Origin: Topomyia yanbarensis
Taxonomy: Eukaryota; Arthropoda; Insecta; Diptera; Culicidae
Assembly (NCBI RefSeq): GCF_030247195.1
Contig: NC_080672.1
Coordinates: 390,245,037 to 390,309,036 of the forward strand
Length of the DNA: 64,000 nucleotides
Direction: 5' to 3'
The stretch's first letter is position 1. Each line of letters begins with the position of its first letter. Positions 34,794 through 45,964 of this stretch are shown here, piece by piece. The notes under the pieces are model-generated. The model made no database searches and had not been told where the DNA came from. It saw nothing but the letters and a program-made list of their open reading frames with translations. Made by a program: the position numbers and the translations under genes.

Positions 34794-35655
34794 TGATGGT
34801 TTGAAAAAACTGTTTTCAAATATTTTTTCAATATTCATGATTTTAAAATCTGTTCGCACACGAGGCGACGGGACACACGCCTCAAAAATATTCACTTTGG
34901 ATTTTGTTGTACCTATTCCAACGCTGCTGCTGTTGGCACGTTGGAAAAAGTTGCTAAAACGAAATCCATAGTGAATATGTCTTATCGCTTAAAAGTACAT
35001 AACTTGGGGTCGCGACCTTGCATAAAAAAGCTAATAACGCCATTCAACTAGGCACACAAATATACAACAAGAAGAGTCGTTTTTTCAGTTTGCTAAATTT
35101 TCAAACAATTTTTAAATGCTCATAAAAAAACGATGCTGACGTGCTAGAGACATCCAAAAGACGCCAGCTTCTATTATTTACCATTTGCTTTCCGAAAAAT
35201 AAAATTAAAAATATAAAAAAGAAATAAATGGTGTAGAGAAAAAACCTGAAAAAGCATATGAAAAAATAGTTGTAAGAAAAACCTCTGTCTTCGATGTGCC
35301 AAAGTGGGGGCAACTAGCCAAACTTGTCTTTTCCAAGAGAAAACCTTTATTCCTTTATTCTGAGAAGAAAAAAAAAATGCAGTTTTTTCATAGTTGTGTT
35401 GCAGTGTATGGATACAGGTTTAATTTATTGGATATGTTTTATATAAATATTCAGATTTCTAAGGAGTTCCCCTGGATTGACGGTATTGCAAACATCTTCA
35501 AGCGATATTACACCTATCAGTTTGAATACGCTTTTTGCACCAATTATCACAATTAATACTAGTCTATTCGTAAATCTTCATTCAACATGTCAACCTAGGG
35601 ATATAGCTATTCATATTCTATTGAACATAAATGTAGCATTTCATATACATATTTA
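34794..35655. other. Intergenic, no gene seen
   Basis: GACGGTATTGCAAACATC at 35479 repeats a word from 10371, probably from a shared old repeat. No gene is supported. Confidence 0.4.
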
Positions 35656-35775
35656 TATTCATATACAAACGCTCAAGTCTTTTGCGATAATACAAATCCG
35701 GTCGCAAGAACGATTATTCGCGTGTATCTACGCACACGATCTCGCTATAAAATGAACGTACCGATGATTAATGGG
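35656..35775. repeat. Fragment of the 480-bp family
   Basis: It starts CATATACAAACGCTCAAGTC and ends ACCGATGATTA. Both ends coincide with the ends of the 18425-18533 fragment relative to the unit. Confidence 0.7.
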
Positions 35776-36250
35776 GGCTCTTTCGACCGGAAAAAGTACT
35801 TTTTTGACATTGTATTTTGGGAAAATGAGGGTATTTATATATTTAGGGTAATGTTTGAGGATAAAAAAAACATTTACTACAATGTGTTAAAGTGAAATAT
35901 AATATTTTTCTGGTCAATATTATAAATCACCTCGCCGCTGACATCGAAAGTGGTGTAAGTGATCGTGGCCTTAATTCTCACCTGAAATCATAATACTATA
36001 CATTTTTTTACTTAAGAAGGTTGTATATTGTCAATGAACCGAAAAAATGATTAATTATGAACATTTACCACAAAAATTAAGGTCTTATAAAAACATAGTT
36101 TTTTAATTAAAAAGATTTGATTATTTTTGGGTCGAAAAAGCCAAAAAAAAACTTTTTTATGCCTCTGCAGTTCAAATAGAACAATTTTTCATGCCTTTCA
36201 AAATAAATGTTACACGAAGAAATTTATTTCACTAGTTTTTTCGTATTCCC
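35776..36250. other. A+T-rich spacer with weak terminal inverted repeat
   Basis: GGGCTCTTTCGACC near 35774 faces GGGTCGAAAAAGCC near 36129. They could be the ends of a roughly 370-bp element, but the inner arms do not pair clearly. Confidence 0.3.
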
Positions 36251-36255
36251 CTCGT

Positions 36256-36437
36256 CAGTTTATTTATTTATTTTTTATTATAGTGGTTTTAACCTTAGGG
36301 TCATTTGCCTCTTTTCGGGTTAGAGACATCTCTTTTGGAAAAAATCTCACTAACCCTATGTGCGGGGTTGGGAACCGAACCCAGGCGAGCTGTGTCTAAG
36401 GCAATGGATTTACCAACTACGCTAAGAATGCTCTGGT
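36256..36437 (-). repeat. tRNA-derived SINE resembling Feilai
   Basis: On the minus strand, TAGCGTAGTTGG (36413-36424) is an exact Pol III A box and GGTTCGGTTCC (36371-36381) matches the B box at 10 of 11 positions. The tRNA-like head is followed by CCCCGCACATAGGGTTAG, a body with GAGGCAAATGACCCTAAGG and a TAAATAAATAAA tail. This arrangement fits the mosquito SINE Feilai as I remember it. The head itself is too altered for a functional tRNA. Confidence 0.75.
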
Positions 36438-36444
36438 GATTAAA

Positions 36445-36523
36445 TTAATATAATGGCACTTAAGAGTATAGTGCGTATACTCTTATAGTATACGTAGTAT
36501 AGTCTTAAGTGCGATTATATTAA
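36445..36523. mobile_element. 79-bp near-perfect palindrome
   Basis: Arms of 36 bases, TTAATATAATGGCACTTAAG... and its complement ending CTTAAGTGCGATTATATTAA, match at 32 of 36 positions around a 7-nt centre. It lies 8 bases beyond the SINE head. It may be a minimal MITE or a deletion product of a longer fold-back. Confidence 0.75.
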
Positions 36524-36539
36524 CGCCCCGTTCCCAGAC

Positions 36540-37550
36540 TATTATGAATCCGTCACGCTAGCAGCCCATGTCCATGTCTTTATCTTCGTCTAAAAAATCA
36601 TACAGTACAGATTAGGAGTCTCAGGGTGCCGTGGCTGGACACACTAGTGATATGGGGAATCTGGCCAGATCTGAACCGCACACTCAAAACCACGGTTCAC
36701 CCGAAAATGCGCCTACACCTATATGCAAGACTTACACGGTTATATAACCGAATTTATACACGCGAAGATACATACACGCAACACACACGCCATTGCGATC
36801 AAACCCATTAAAATACAATTGCTTGAGCTCTGCACGATAATACAATCCTGATCATATATGCGAAAATTCGATTACGATCATCCACGCAAATCTATGCCAG
36901 CGATCTAGCAAATACAAAAACCCCCTGTGATTGAGTAAACCTCTTAACACCTAGGATTCATAAACGCGGGTTCAAGTACGATTATACAAACGCGAACTTG
37001 AACAGGTCACGTTCGAAAGCCCCCACCCTCGGCCCTAGCAGCCTAGGTTCATGTTTTCAGTGGGACCATTTCAAACAAAAAAAATTACGCTCACGCTAGA
37101 CAACAAGTTTCAGGGCGACATATGCCGGCAGTCCTAGCGATATGGGGAAACTCACTCTCTTCTAGCGTCTCAACAGTACATTCAAAATTCCACATGATCG
37201 AGCACGGTAACATACAAACAATCAAACCCTTCGCGATAATCCACACACACACCTGTGCTCATGATCTCGCAAACATGAAAACGCCCCGTTGATTATGGGG
37301 ACGTTTTATGTTTTATAAATTTATCAACGCGCTCTCAAACGCAAACATACAAACGCTCGTTCCCGCACGATCATGAAATCTCCACACTCCCACATTTGAA
37401 CCATACGCTCAATATCACAATCGGAATCAAGGCCCGCTGCAATTGGTCTTAAGCAGTGTTTTAGTGGGTGTCATGGCCCGCCTCGTCTGCTATTGTAATG
37501 AGTGATTCTGTCTGGGAGCCCTTCCGAGACCCAAGATTAAAAAAATCAGA
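36540..37550. repeat. 480-bp family array with tail (array C)
   Basis: ATGAATCCGTCACG, TTTATACACGCGAAG, AATACAATTGCTTGAGC, GCCCTAGCAGCCTAGG, CATACAAACAATCAAACCC and CTCATGATCTCGCAAACATG give about two diverged units. They lead into the family tail at 37397-37545 (GGCCCGCTGCAATTGGTCTT, AAGCAGTGTTTTAGTGGG). The tail diverges from arrays A and D over its last 25 or so bases and then has a short A-rich run. Confidence 0.75.
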
Positions 37551-38135
37551 GATTTCTTAAGGAGTTGCATACCTTTTTGCGAGAAACATTTGAAGAAAGT
37601 TGGAATTTATTTAAAGGTATGAAGCGATGATTTTATTACATTTAAGTAACAGTATCTTGATAGTAAATTTTCCAGTGAAAAAACAAGCATTATTTTTTTA
37701 AAAGTAGTATAATTTGCGTACCATAACCGATGAATAAATTATTTTTCTACATGCGGGAACGTTTTTCCAAAAAATCAAGTTCTAAAAATTGTATTGAAAA
37801 ATTCTTACCCAGCAAATAAAAATTTTGTGCATAAAAAAAAGAATCGTTAAAATACGAGAAAAATTAATGATGAACAATTGAAAAAAAATCGGTTAGGTAG
37901 TTTTTCGGCAATCGTGATGATGAAAAAGCCATTTTTGGAAAAAAAAAAAAAAGACATTTCGAGATAATCGAGTTTAAAATTTGGAGTTATCACTTCTCTC
38001 GGTAGACGAGGCGCGCTTCGAAGCACTTTAACTTTCGATCTATTGCTCGGATCGCTATGAAAATTTGGGATAATATTCCCGGGGGTTGTACTTTCTTTTG
38101 CGGTAGATTTGCGTTTTGTGTTTCCTGTTCAAATG
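37551..38135. other. A+T-rich intergenic stretch
   Basis: Long A runs; no gene or defined repeat was recognised. Confidence 0.45.
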
Positions 38136-38139
38136 TCCA

Positions 38140-38300
38140 AAATAACTTGACTAATATCAGAGCCGTAGCGCGGTCTTCTGGCGCACTAGATGGTGTCTTA
38201 ATTTTTTGCGGCCTTCTTTTTTTGAGGCTTTCTTTTTCAGTTCGACCTTCAAATATTAATTTGTGTGCATGGAAATGGCCCATCTACTCCCTTCTTAATT
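38140..38300. repeat. Dispersed repeat CCGTAGCG-GTCTTC, copy 1
   Basis: GCCGTAGCGCGGTCTTCTGG, GGCGCACTAGATGG and TTTTTCAGTTCGACCTTCAA match 41228-41330 in order. Unclassified. Confidence 0.6.
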
Positions 38301-39333
38301 CATGTTTGACTGTCGTTCATTTCATGTAAATTCCAGACACAAATCTTTTACTGTATATTTAGGAAATCAGTTGACGCTAGATGTTCGAAGATGAGCTCAA
38401 CAGTATTAGCATCTCGAAAAAAGTCTCTTTGCAAACGTTTAGCTCAATCGGGCACGATTAAGGGGTTGCGCAAAACGGCCAAAGTGCAAAAATTTTCACC
38501 CGCGAAAAAACACAGAAAGACTCTTAAAATATTCAAAAATTTAATTCGAATTGTTTATGCTAAATGGCTTAGGATGTAATGAAACATCGAGATCTACTGC
38601 CACCCTATTTTTTTAAGATAACCTTTATGAAACTTGGAAAATTCTGGATTTGAGTTTATACTGGGGTTTGAAAAGGCTGCTTTTTATTTATTTTCCATGC
38701 TAGATTTCTTAGAACCGCATGAAACAACGGATCTTGTTTCTTTTCATAAAAAATTGTTTTGAAAAAATTGCCTCTCTGGTACATTTAATTTTTAAACTGA
38801 TGTTTTCAAACAAAAATCAAAAAACTTGTTCTTTTGACGAATTGACAACAGATTTTGACATTACATTGATTTTAAAAAAAAATGGCATGAAAAAAAAAAT
38901 AAAAACTGCATTCCCAAACTCAAGTCCTATCTCAATTCAAGAATATTCCTTGTACCACAAAGACATTTTTTTCAATATTTCACCAGATATCGATGCTTCA
39001 TTATATTACTTTTCATTTGCGCTGAAATTTTGCACGGGAACTTTTTTCGAGGTACCAATACTTTTGGGGGGTGTCAGATTTGAAATTTCAGACAGATCAT
39101 AAATATTGGCACTCTACCGTATATCAAGTATACTCCTGAATTGACCCAAATGATCCTAAAATGGATGTCGATCAAGATTCGTCGCCAAAGACTCCGAGCT
39201 TCCATTTAAAATCAAACGAACTGGGTTCGACCGTATCCGATCTTCTTTCTGATCGAAGATGGACTAGCGAAATATTATACCATTCCGCAATACGCAGAAT
39301 AATCAGCTGTGCCAGATATATAGAAAGTTCGCC
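38301..39333. other. Intergenic, no supported gene
   Basis: Open frames of 62, 127 and 78 codons on the plus strand (38391, 38719, 39161) show no recognisable domain. The last one runs into the left end of the DD37E transposon. They are treated as chance frames, with low certainty. Confidence 0.35.
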
Positions 39334-39335
39334 TA

Positions 39336-40644
39336 AAGGGCGAACAAGAAATTATTGCGACACATCAACAGGGCATAACTTTTTTATCATTGGGTAAAAA
39401 TCAACCAAATTTTGCACACTTTCTCATTGATGTGTATTGTTTACATGCTGTCAAACTCGAAGTCGTGTTTTTCGATTCAACGAAAATGGAGGTGAACCAA
39501 CGCGAGTCGATAAAACAAATTCTTTCCAAACACCTGGAATTTCCTGACCTGTCGCACCGGCAGTTGGGAAAAATGTTGAACATTCGCCATTCAACCGTCT
39601 CCAGAGTGTTGAAGCGGTTCCAGGAGCGGTTGACGTTGGACCACGGCAAAGGAGCTGGAAGAAAACCGGAACCGGAGAACAAAAAGACGGAGGGAAAGGC
39701 GAAGCGGATGATTAAAGCAAATCCCAACGTCTCAAGCCGTGATTTGGCTAAAAAGATCGGCATGTCGCAGAGCTACGTCCACAATGCAAAGAAGAGAGCT
39801 GGACTACATACATACAAGGTACAAGGAACTTCCCAAACCGAGATGAGCGGCAAAAATCGACGGCCAAAACTCGGCCACTCTAAGCTCTACGAGAAGATGC
39901 TGACAAAATATGGCTGCTGTGTGATGGACGACGAAACGTATATGAAAGCCGATTTATATAAAAGCCGATTTAATAATCCGGGGTTGAAGTTTTTCACCGG
40001 CAAGAGCAAGTTCTATGTGGACGACAAATTTAAGAAGAAGAAAATGTCGAAGTTCGCCTCCAAATATCTCATTTGGCAGGCCATCTGCTCTTGCGGACTG
40101 AGGAGTGAGCCTTTCGTGACAAAGGGCACAGTAAATGGCGAGATCTACAAATCTGAGTGCCTCGAGAAGCGTCTTTTGCCGTTTTTGCAGCAGCACGACG
40201 AAGCTCCCCATTTTGGCCAGATTTGGCATCATGCTATTATTCTAATAGTATCCTGGAGTGGTATGAGGCCAATTCTGTCCATTTTGTTCCAAAAGACATG
40301 AATCCGCCAAACTGTCCGGAGCTGCGCCCGGTGGAGCAGTGCTGGGCAATGATGAAGCGGGAACTTCGGAAGAGCAACAAGACAGTCAAAGACGAGAAGG
40401 ACATGTTAAGAAAATGGAAAAAAACTGAGAAACTGGTACCGGATGACACTGTAAAGACTTTGATGGAGGGCATCAAGCGAAAATGCGTTCAATTTTACAC
40501 TCAAGGCTCCATCGATTAACTTTTCTTTTGATTTTTGAAGTAAATATATGTATAAAACTACCCTAAAATTTTGGTCTGATTTTAAGCATTATAAGAAAAT
40601 TGGCATGACATTTTCGGTGTCGCAATAATTTCGTGTTCGCCCTT
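39336..40644 (+). mobile_element. DD37E IS630-Tc1-mariner transposon (ITmD37E type)
   Basis: This 1309-bp element is flanked by TA (39334-39335 and 40645-40646), the target duplication of this superfamily. Its terminal inverted repeats are 28 bp: left AAGGGCGAACAAGAAATTAT... to 39363, and the right end 40617-40644 is its complement with one mismatch. A single transposase frame fills the interior. Matched ends, clean target duplications and only one frameshift in the transposase mark it as the youngest autonomous-type insertion in the window. The ends look usable by a transposase supplied elsewhere (inference). Confidence 0.93.
39486..40519 (+). pseudogene. DD37E transposase, one frameshift
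   Basis: It would cut and rejoin the element's ends by a DDE mechanism in the nucleus. The start at 39486 was chosen because MEVNQRESIKQIL begins the first helix-turn-helix (SHRQLGKMLNIRHSTVSRVL); upstream in-frame Met at 39390 precedes it by 32 non-family residues. A second HTH (SSRDLAKKIGMSQSYVHNAK) follows. The first catalytic Asp lies in VMDDETY (residues 148-149). The second is in FWPDLASC (codon 40220) and the Glu in ELRPVEQCW (codon 40334), with 37 residues between, hence DD37E. A one-base frameshift near 40203-40215 separates the second Asp from the N-terminal half. A 16-bp near-duplication at 39945-39976 lies just after the first Asp. Without the shift the length (about 345) would fit the family. 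Confidence 0.92.
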
Positions 40645-40646
40645 TA

Positions 40647-41204
40647 GATAAGCTCAGGATTGTGATATTTTGTCTAGAGCAAACAAATGACGTTACTGGT
40701 GACAAGACTTTCATGAAGAACTAATGCGTTTACATGCCCGCTCACAAAGTTTAAATCGATGGTGTAGTTATCGATTCGAACTTGACATGCGTGGATCTAC
40801 TGAAGGACGGGATTTTCTGTTTCAATGACCCCTTGTTCCAGTGAGCGAAGGTTTTGAGTGACAATAGCACCGGACCTTCAAACTAGTGTCGGGTGACCTT
40901 TGGCGGGACTGCTTTGCGTCTTCTTCGACAAGGATCGTTTGCGTGATCGGTTGTTTGTGCTGCGCGTCATGCATGCAGTGTTGCACTAATTACAAGCAAA
41001 TATTTTGTTCTCTCTTGAAAGGCCCCATAAATATACCAGCAAAGAAAAACTCTGCCACCTATCCGAAGCAAACAGCACCCTGTCTTAGACAATTCATAAG
41101 AAACAAAGAGTTTGAAACGCTTTCAGGAACACCAAAAAATCGACGCGAAAAAGTTTGCAATATTTTTCGCTATTTTTGTTGAATTTGAAGTCTTTGTCTT
41201 GTTC
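40647..41204. other. Intergenic, no gene seen
   Basis: One frame of 98 codons at 40886 has many Cys but no known pattern. It is treated as chance. Confidence 0.4.
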
Positions 41205-41560
41205 GTTGTTTATTCTGGACTAAAGAGGCCGTAGCGTAGTCTTCCGGCGCCTTTGATAGAGTATCAGTTATGCGCCTTTTTGCTGGCTGCTTTGGGTTTT
41301 TTTTTCAGTTAGACTTTCAAATAATAATTTTGTGTGTACCTGGGAATGATACTTCTATCTTGACTTATTTTATTACCTAACCTCACTTATTTTATAAAGC
41401 AGATCAAAATTTTAGCATCCCTTTAAGGTTGGCGCCCTTGACGAGGGCCAACCGCACGCTAGCGCTCTGACTAAGAGTACTGTTACCGTTTTGCCCTGAA
41501 GATGAAAGTAAAACGCTTTCGAAACGTTGATATTTGACGAAATATAGTTATTGTATGCAA
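41205..41560. repeat. Dispersed repeat CCGTAGCG-GTCTTC, copy 2, with hairpin and CTGAAGA motif
   Basis: The left part matches 38140-38300. Beyond it a strong hairpin (GGTTGGCGCCCTTGACGAGG..., 41427-41453) is followed by CTGAAGATGAAAGTA (41496-41510) and CTTTCGAAACGTTG (41516-41529). A CTGAAGA...GAAAC arrangement is common at the 3' ends of insect retroelements and resembles a hammerhead ribozyme core. The pairing here is not fully canonical. Confidence 0.5.
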
Positions 41561-44500
41561 TGCGTGACCAAAAGGCATATCTTCATATTACTTTCAGATA
41601 AATTGAAAATATTTTTATTAGATTTTTTGAAAAATAAAAAAAATATGTAACCCCTTAAAAGTAACTCATTGATTGCATTTTTATAGATTCTGTCATTTAT
41701 CAGCTATATTTATATTTTAAAATACGGAACTGTTGCTCATTGAAAACAATTTAAATTATTTGGTTTATCGTTCGGCTCTTACGCAAGGTATCAATCAGAT
41801 ACCATTGCTTTTCGTATTTTATATCAATATTGTACTGCACGTACACTTTAGATAGATACAAATTTGGAAAGCCATAGAATTCTTCATTAATGTTGTTCGT
41901 CATATTCACAATAATCCTATCTGCATTGGCGTACAACCGCTTGCAGGCACCAGTATCGGAACCAGTCTGTTGACCCCTCAGGTGAGAAAATTCCACCGAA
42001 GAGTTAGCTACCTCTGCACGATAAATAAAACTCAACAAACACCAGTAGTCGTAAAACCGACACGCGAAACCGCCGTCAACCGTTTTCAATTCGAATGAAA
42101 ACAGCAAATTGAAATGAGATTCTTTCACCGCCAACCGAGGTGCTACAGAGACTTAGCGAAGTTGTGCTACCCATCCCCATCCATCCCATACATCAGCAGC
42201 TTTGCAGTGCCTGAAAAGCTGTCACCTTATTTGGTTTTATGCTTATTTCGAGAGCCACCGCACCGGCCCCCGCCACCGGATTCCACTATCAAAAGAGTCT
42301 GCCACGCCCCGTGGCCGCGCTCTGTGCTGTACTGGCTGTGTGTACACAGTTGGAGTACAATAGTTTGAGCTACTTCGTTTGCTGCGAACACTTTGGCGCG
42401 CGTTATGGTGTGTGGTGCTCCAGGACGAATGGCTGCCGGTGGCAGCAGTGTCGTCGGTCTTTTGGTTTATGGAAATTGAAATTTTATTCAGAATACGAGT
42501 AAACATCTATCTTTGTCGTGTTCGCGGTAGCTGTCGTCTTTTGGTGGGTTGGGGCAAAGAATTTTCCGAAGGATTGCCGAATGGAAGGTTTTTCACCGCC
42601 GTGGGAAAGTTCGTAAGTGATCGGTTGTCTCATTAAATGTAAAGTGATGAACGTCCAGGTTGAGCATCGTTATTATAGTGACTACAACCAAATTATCTAG
42701 GAATTTATTTCCCAATGTTCTTTATTGATTTCAAGTGTTTTGTAAAAAAAGATTCTCAAACCCCTCGGCAAACCATTTGCACCAATCCATGGGAACGTGT
42801 CTAGTGACATGTTTGCATTCTTCAGCGGGTACAGTTGGGAAGAATGCAAATAGGGAACAGACACGTCCCTATCACTTGTGAGATGCAAAATGCAAACGCG
42901 AAAGAACGAACAAAAAAATCGAAGAAATAATAACAAACATTTCCACTTTTCTCGCTTCGAAACTGTCACCACCATGTCACTCTTATTTCCATAGAACTCA
43001 GCATCACGAAAGCACTGTGTTTGTGCACGTGTGTGTATTTGTATGGCTGTACGTGTGATTGCCGCTTCACACCACCACCTAATCCCAAAGGATACTGAGA
43101 ATGGATGGCATCGGCTATTGGTCTGTGGCTGGACACCGATTCTTATGCCAATGACCGACCGTTTTGTGGTGTGATCATGCCCGTAACAATACAAACTTTG
43201 GTATGATGATTGACGAATGTGCCTCTTCCTGGTATGTGCCTCTTCCGGGTATGCTGCCATTCATCTCAGTGTGTCCGTCCTGCCGCACACGGTCAGTACG
43301 AAAGAACTCCGGCATGGAGTACGAATCTCAATGGTTCTGTGTAGCTGAAGGATGCTGCCAGCGGAAATTTGCTTCTTCACTTCACACCAGTACCGTCCGT
43401 CACGTCGTCCTATCTGTCGAGAGTGTTAATATTTATGTAAGGAACACTTTTTCCCCGTTTTCCTAGCGTTGATATGAATTCGCACGGCCTGAGTTGCGAA
43501 TGACGGCTAACTTTATTGATGGTTGCTGCTGGTGATAGATGGGGTACTTCCCGTTCCATGAGGTGCGAATTTGTTGCGTGGGTTAGACGTTCGACAGGAA
43601 TTCGAGTGACTGCGTGAATTATTATTTTGACGGTCGGATACTTCCGCTTTATAAGTTCCTAGATATGGTTGATTGGAACGATTTCGAATAGAATTTCTCC
43701 CGTCATCATGTATAACCGGGGAAGGCCACAGTACTATAGCCAATTTAACCAATTTACTCCGAAAAGCTATTCCCACATGCATCCCACAAATGCGAGAAAA
43801 AAAATGGGAACGTTGATTGGCGTATGGTAAAAGCTAAATTTTCTCTTGTCGAAACCATTTTCAATTTTACATTATCATTGAATATTGCACTACTATTTTC
43901 ACCCATACATGCACGCAAACTTTACCCATGCATAACGAACCTTCAGATGAGGTACGCCACTTTTGCAACTACCATTCCATCGACTAGGGTGTGGGTGTGA
44001 GTTAGGAAAAAAATGAACCACCGAACGCGCAGCAACGAAGTAAACTAAACGTGCTTTTATGCCAGTTTCATATCACCGATTTCGATGGTTTCACGCGAAA
44101 CCCAATTCCGGAATTTCCACCTAATCCTCCACACGTCTGGTTTAGGATCGGAACTGGTGTCCCGTATCCCCGTAAACATTCAAATCGAGTACTAGTCGGA
44201 GGGAAACCGAAGCGTATGAATTCACAAGTGCTGGGCAATAAAACAAATAAGCGCAATAAAAACGTGAATTTGGAAAATCATTCCTTCGCCCGGCTTTTCA
44301 CCCGTGCCGTACGTGGTGGCGCTTGCTAACCGGGTCTGTGAAGTGGGTATTTGATGAGGAATTCGAGATTTGCGAGTTGTAGACACGCAGGCCAGGCCGT
44401 ACAGTGGTCGACATTCGTTTAGTTGTACACGAAAAAAAAATGAAAAATGTTCGGAGAAATCATGAATATTATTAGCGAGACTGACAAAACCGTATGTCTT

Positions 44501-44690
44501 CATAGTGGTAGTATGGCTGAAATAGTTTCATAGAATATGTGTATATCAAACTCTCAAAAACACTGGGAATCGGCGAAGGTGGATGAAAATTTAATATTAT
44601 TTGCCTGCAAAGCATTTTTTCTGGTATTTTATGAAAAGATACCCCACAGATTTCATATTACAATGCTCTTGGAGGATGTGTAGTCCGAAA
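41561..44690. other. About 3 kb of single-copy-looking DNA, no proven gene
   Basis: I saw no counterpart of this block elsewhere in the window. Between 42100 and 44350 it is less A+T-rich. Frames of 127 codons (41751-42134, minus) and 187 codons (42697-43260, minus) have no recognisable domain, signal peptide or repeats. Neither lies in an obvious exon context. If a host gene edge exists in the window, this is one of the likelier places, but I cannot support a CDS. Confidence 0.35.
42791..42869. repeat. Hairpin with two stems
   Basis: TTTGCATTCTTC (42812-42823) is the exact complement of GAAGAATGCAAA (42839-42850). Outside it GGGAACGTGTC pairs with GACACGTCCC with one bulge. The loop is about 15 nt. 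It could be a tiny MITE or a structured RNA site. Confidence 0.6.
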
Positions 44691-44694
44691 TGTT

Positions 44695-45745
44695 GATTAC
44701 ACGGAAAAAAATTGAACCCAAAATCGTGAATAAAGTGCCATGAATTTTGGAACAATCACGTTTTTACGTTACGTAAACAAGACCATGAATAAAAATCAAA
44801 ATGTTTTTTAACTATAATTATATTCAATTTTTCTTCAGAAGCGCCTACATAACGTTTTATTAGTGGAGATATTTGTTTTTGTTTTTTGAACTTCAGTCCC
44901 AGTCTCCGTCAATGTGATTACCAGATCGATTTTCTATACGTGGACTAGCTCACTTATGAACATTATTCATAAAATCGAAGTTTGTGATTTTATTCATAGA
45001 TTTAGGAAGATTAGTTGCAGCTCGACTATACGAAGTGAACTGATTCATGATTCATGACATCTTGAACATGATCTGGTTTTCGTGGTTGTGAAGTAGTTCA
45101 CAAAATCGAAACCTAATTTTCTCGTGAACTATATCACGAAAATCGGAATATTATTCATAAATCCTTTCAATCAATGTGAACTTATATATTAGTCACGATT
45201 CCGTGCTCGTGAAATAGTTCACAAAATCATAAAATATTGTTCATGTATTCGTGAACTGGTTCATGATTCCTAGTACAATAGTCACGACTGACCTTTCGTT
45301 CTCCTGTAATAATTCTCATAAATATAGAATATCCATGGATTCATGAACTAGTAGACTAGTCACGATCTATCTTGAGTGCTTGTGGTATTTAGAAGATATT
45401 CATAATCATTCTTGATTTAATGCAACTCTGTACTTGATGATAATGAAATTTTTACATGAACTATTTCACAAAATTAATTTTTTTTTTCATGAAATATCTA
45501 TAGTTATGCCCAGCTGCTAGTGACTAGTAATATGTGCAAGCAGCGGATATAAGGAAACTATTGGAACCTCGAACACTATTATTCATTTAATAAGGTTCAA
45601 TATGATGTATGGACTGAAAACGAAAACTGCGCTAAGCACCAAAATACATTATAGAGTAACAAATCGTATTCGTAATATAGTTCAAAAAACCAAATACCGC
45701 GAATCAGTTACGCTTTTGTAATCCAGTTCATACTGTCACGTTACA
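44695..45745. repeat. Dispersed repeat made of GTGAA-TTCAC sub-repeats
   Basis: It starts near TTACACGGAAAAAAATTG. GTGAACTATTTCACAAAATC-like words repeat many times on both strands, and it ends near GTCACGTTACACCGAGTAA, whose complement partly matches the start. It shares CACGATCTATCTT, GGAAACTATTGGAACC and CTCGAACACTATTATTCATT with 30675-31490. No coding capacity. Confidence 0.6.
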
Positions 45746-45964
45746 CCGAGTAAAATATCCGATTGTAATAAAAAAAATAGCCTATCACAATAAGGCGAGG
45801 AGAAATTACTAATATCATGATAAAATCATAAAAATGAGTCACGTGGAGTAAACGTGTCAAATTCAACAGTGAGGTCAAGAATAAAACATCACCATAACGT
45901 ACATATAGATTACGACAATCGTGACTAAGATTCTGAAATCTTGAACCCAAATCACTCTATTTAA

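Noticed and set aside
39161..39397. 78-codon frame running into the DD37E transposon
   Set aside because: Its C-terminal third is made of the transposon's inverted repeat. The rest has no domain, and the empty-site sequence brings an early stop.
42697..43260. 187-codon minus-strand frame
   Set aside because: No domain or family pattern, several overlapping frames and no exon context. It is noted within the 41561-44690 block only.
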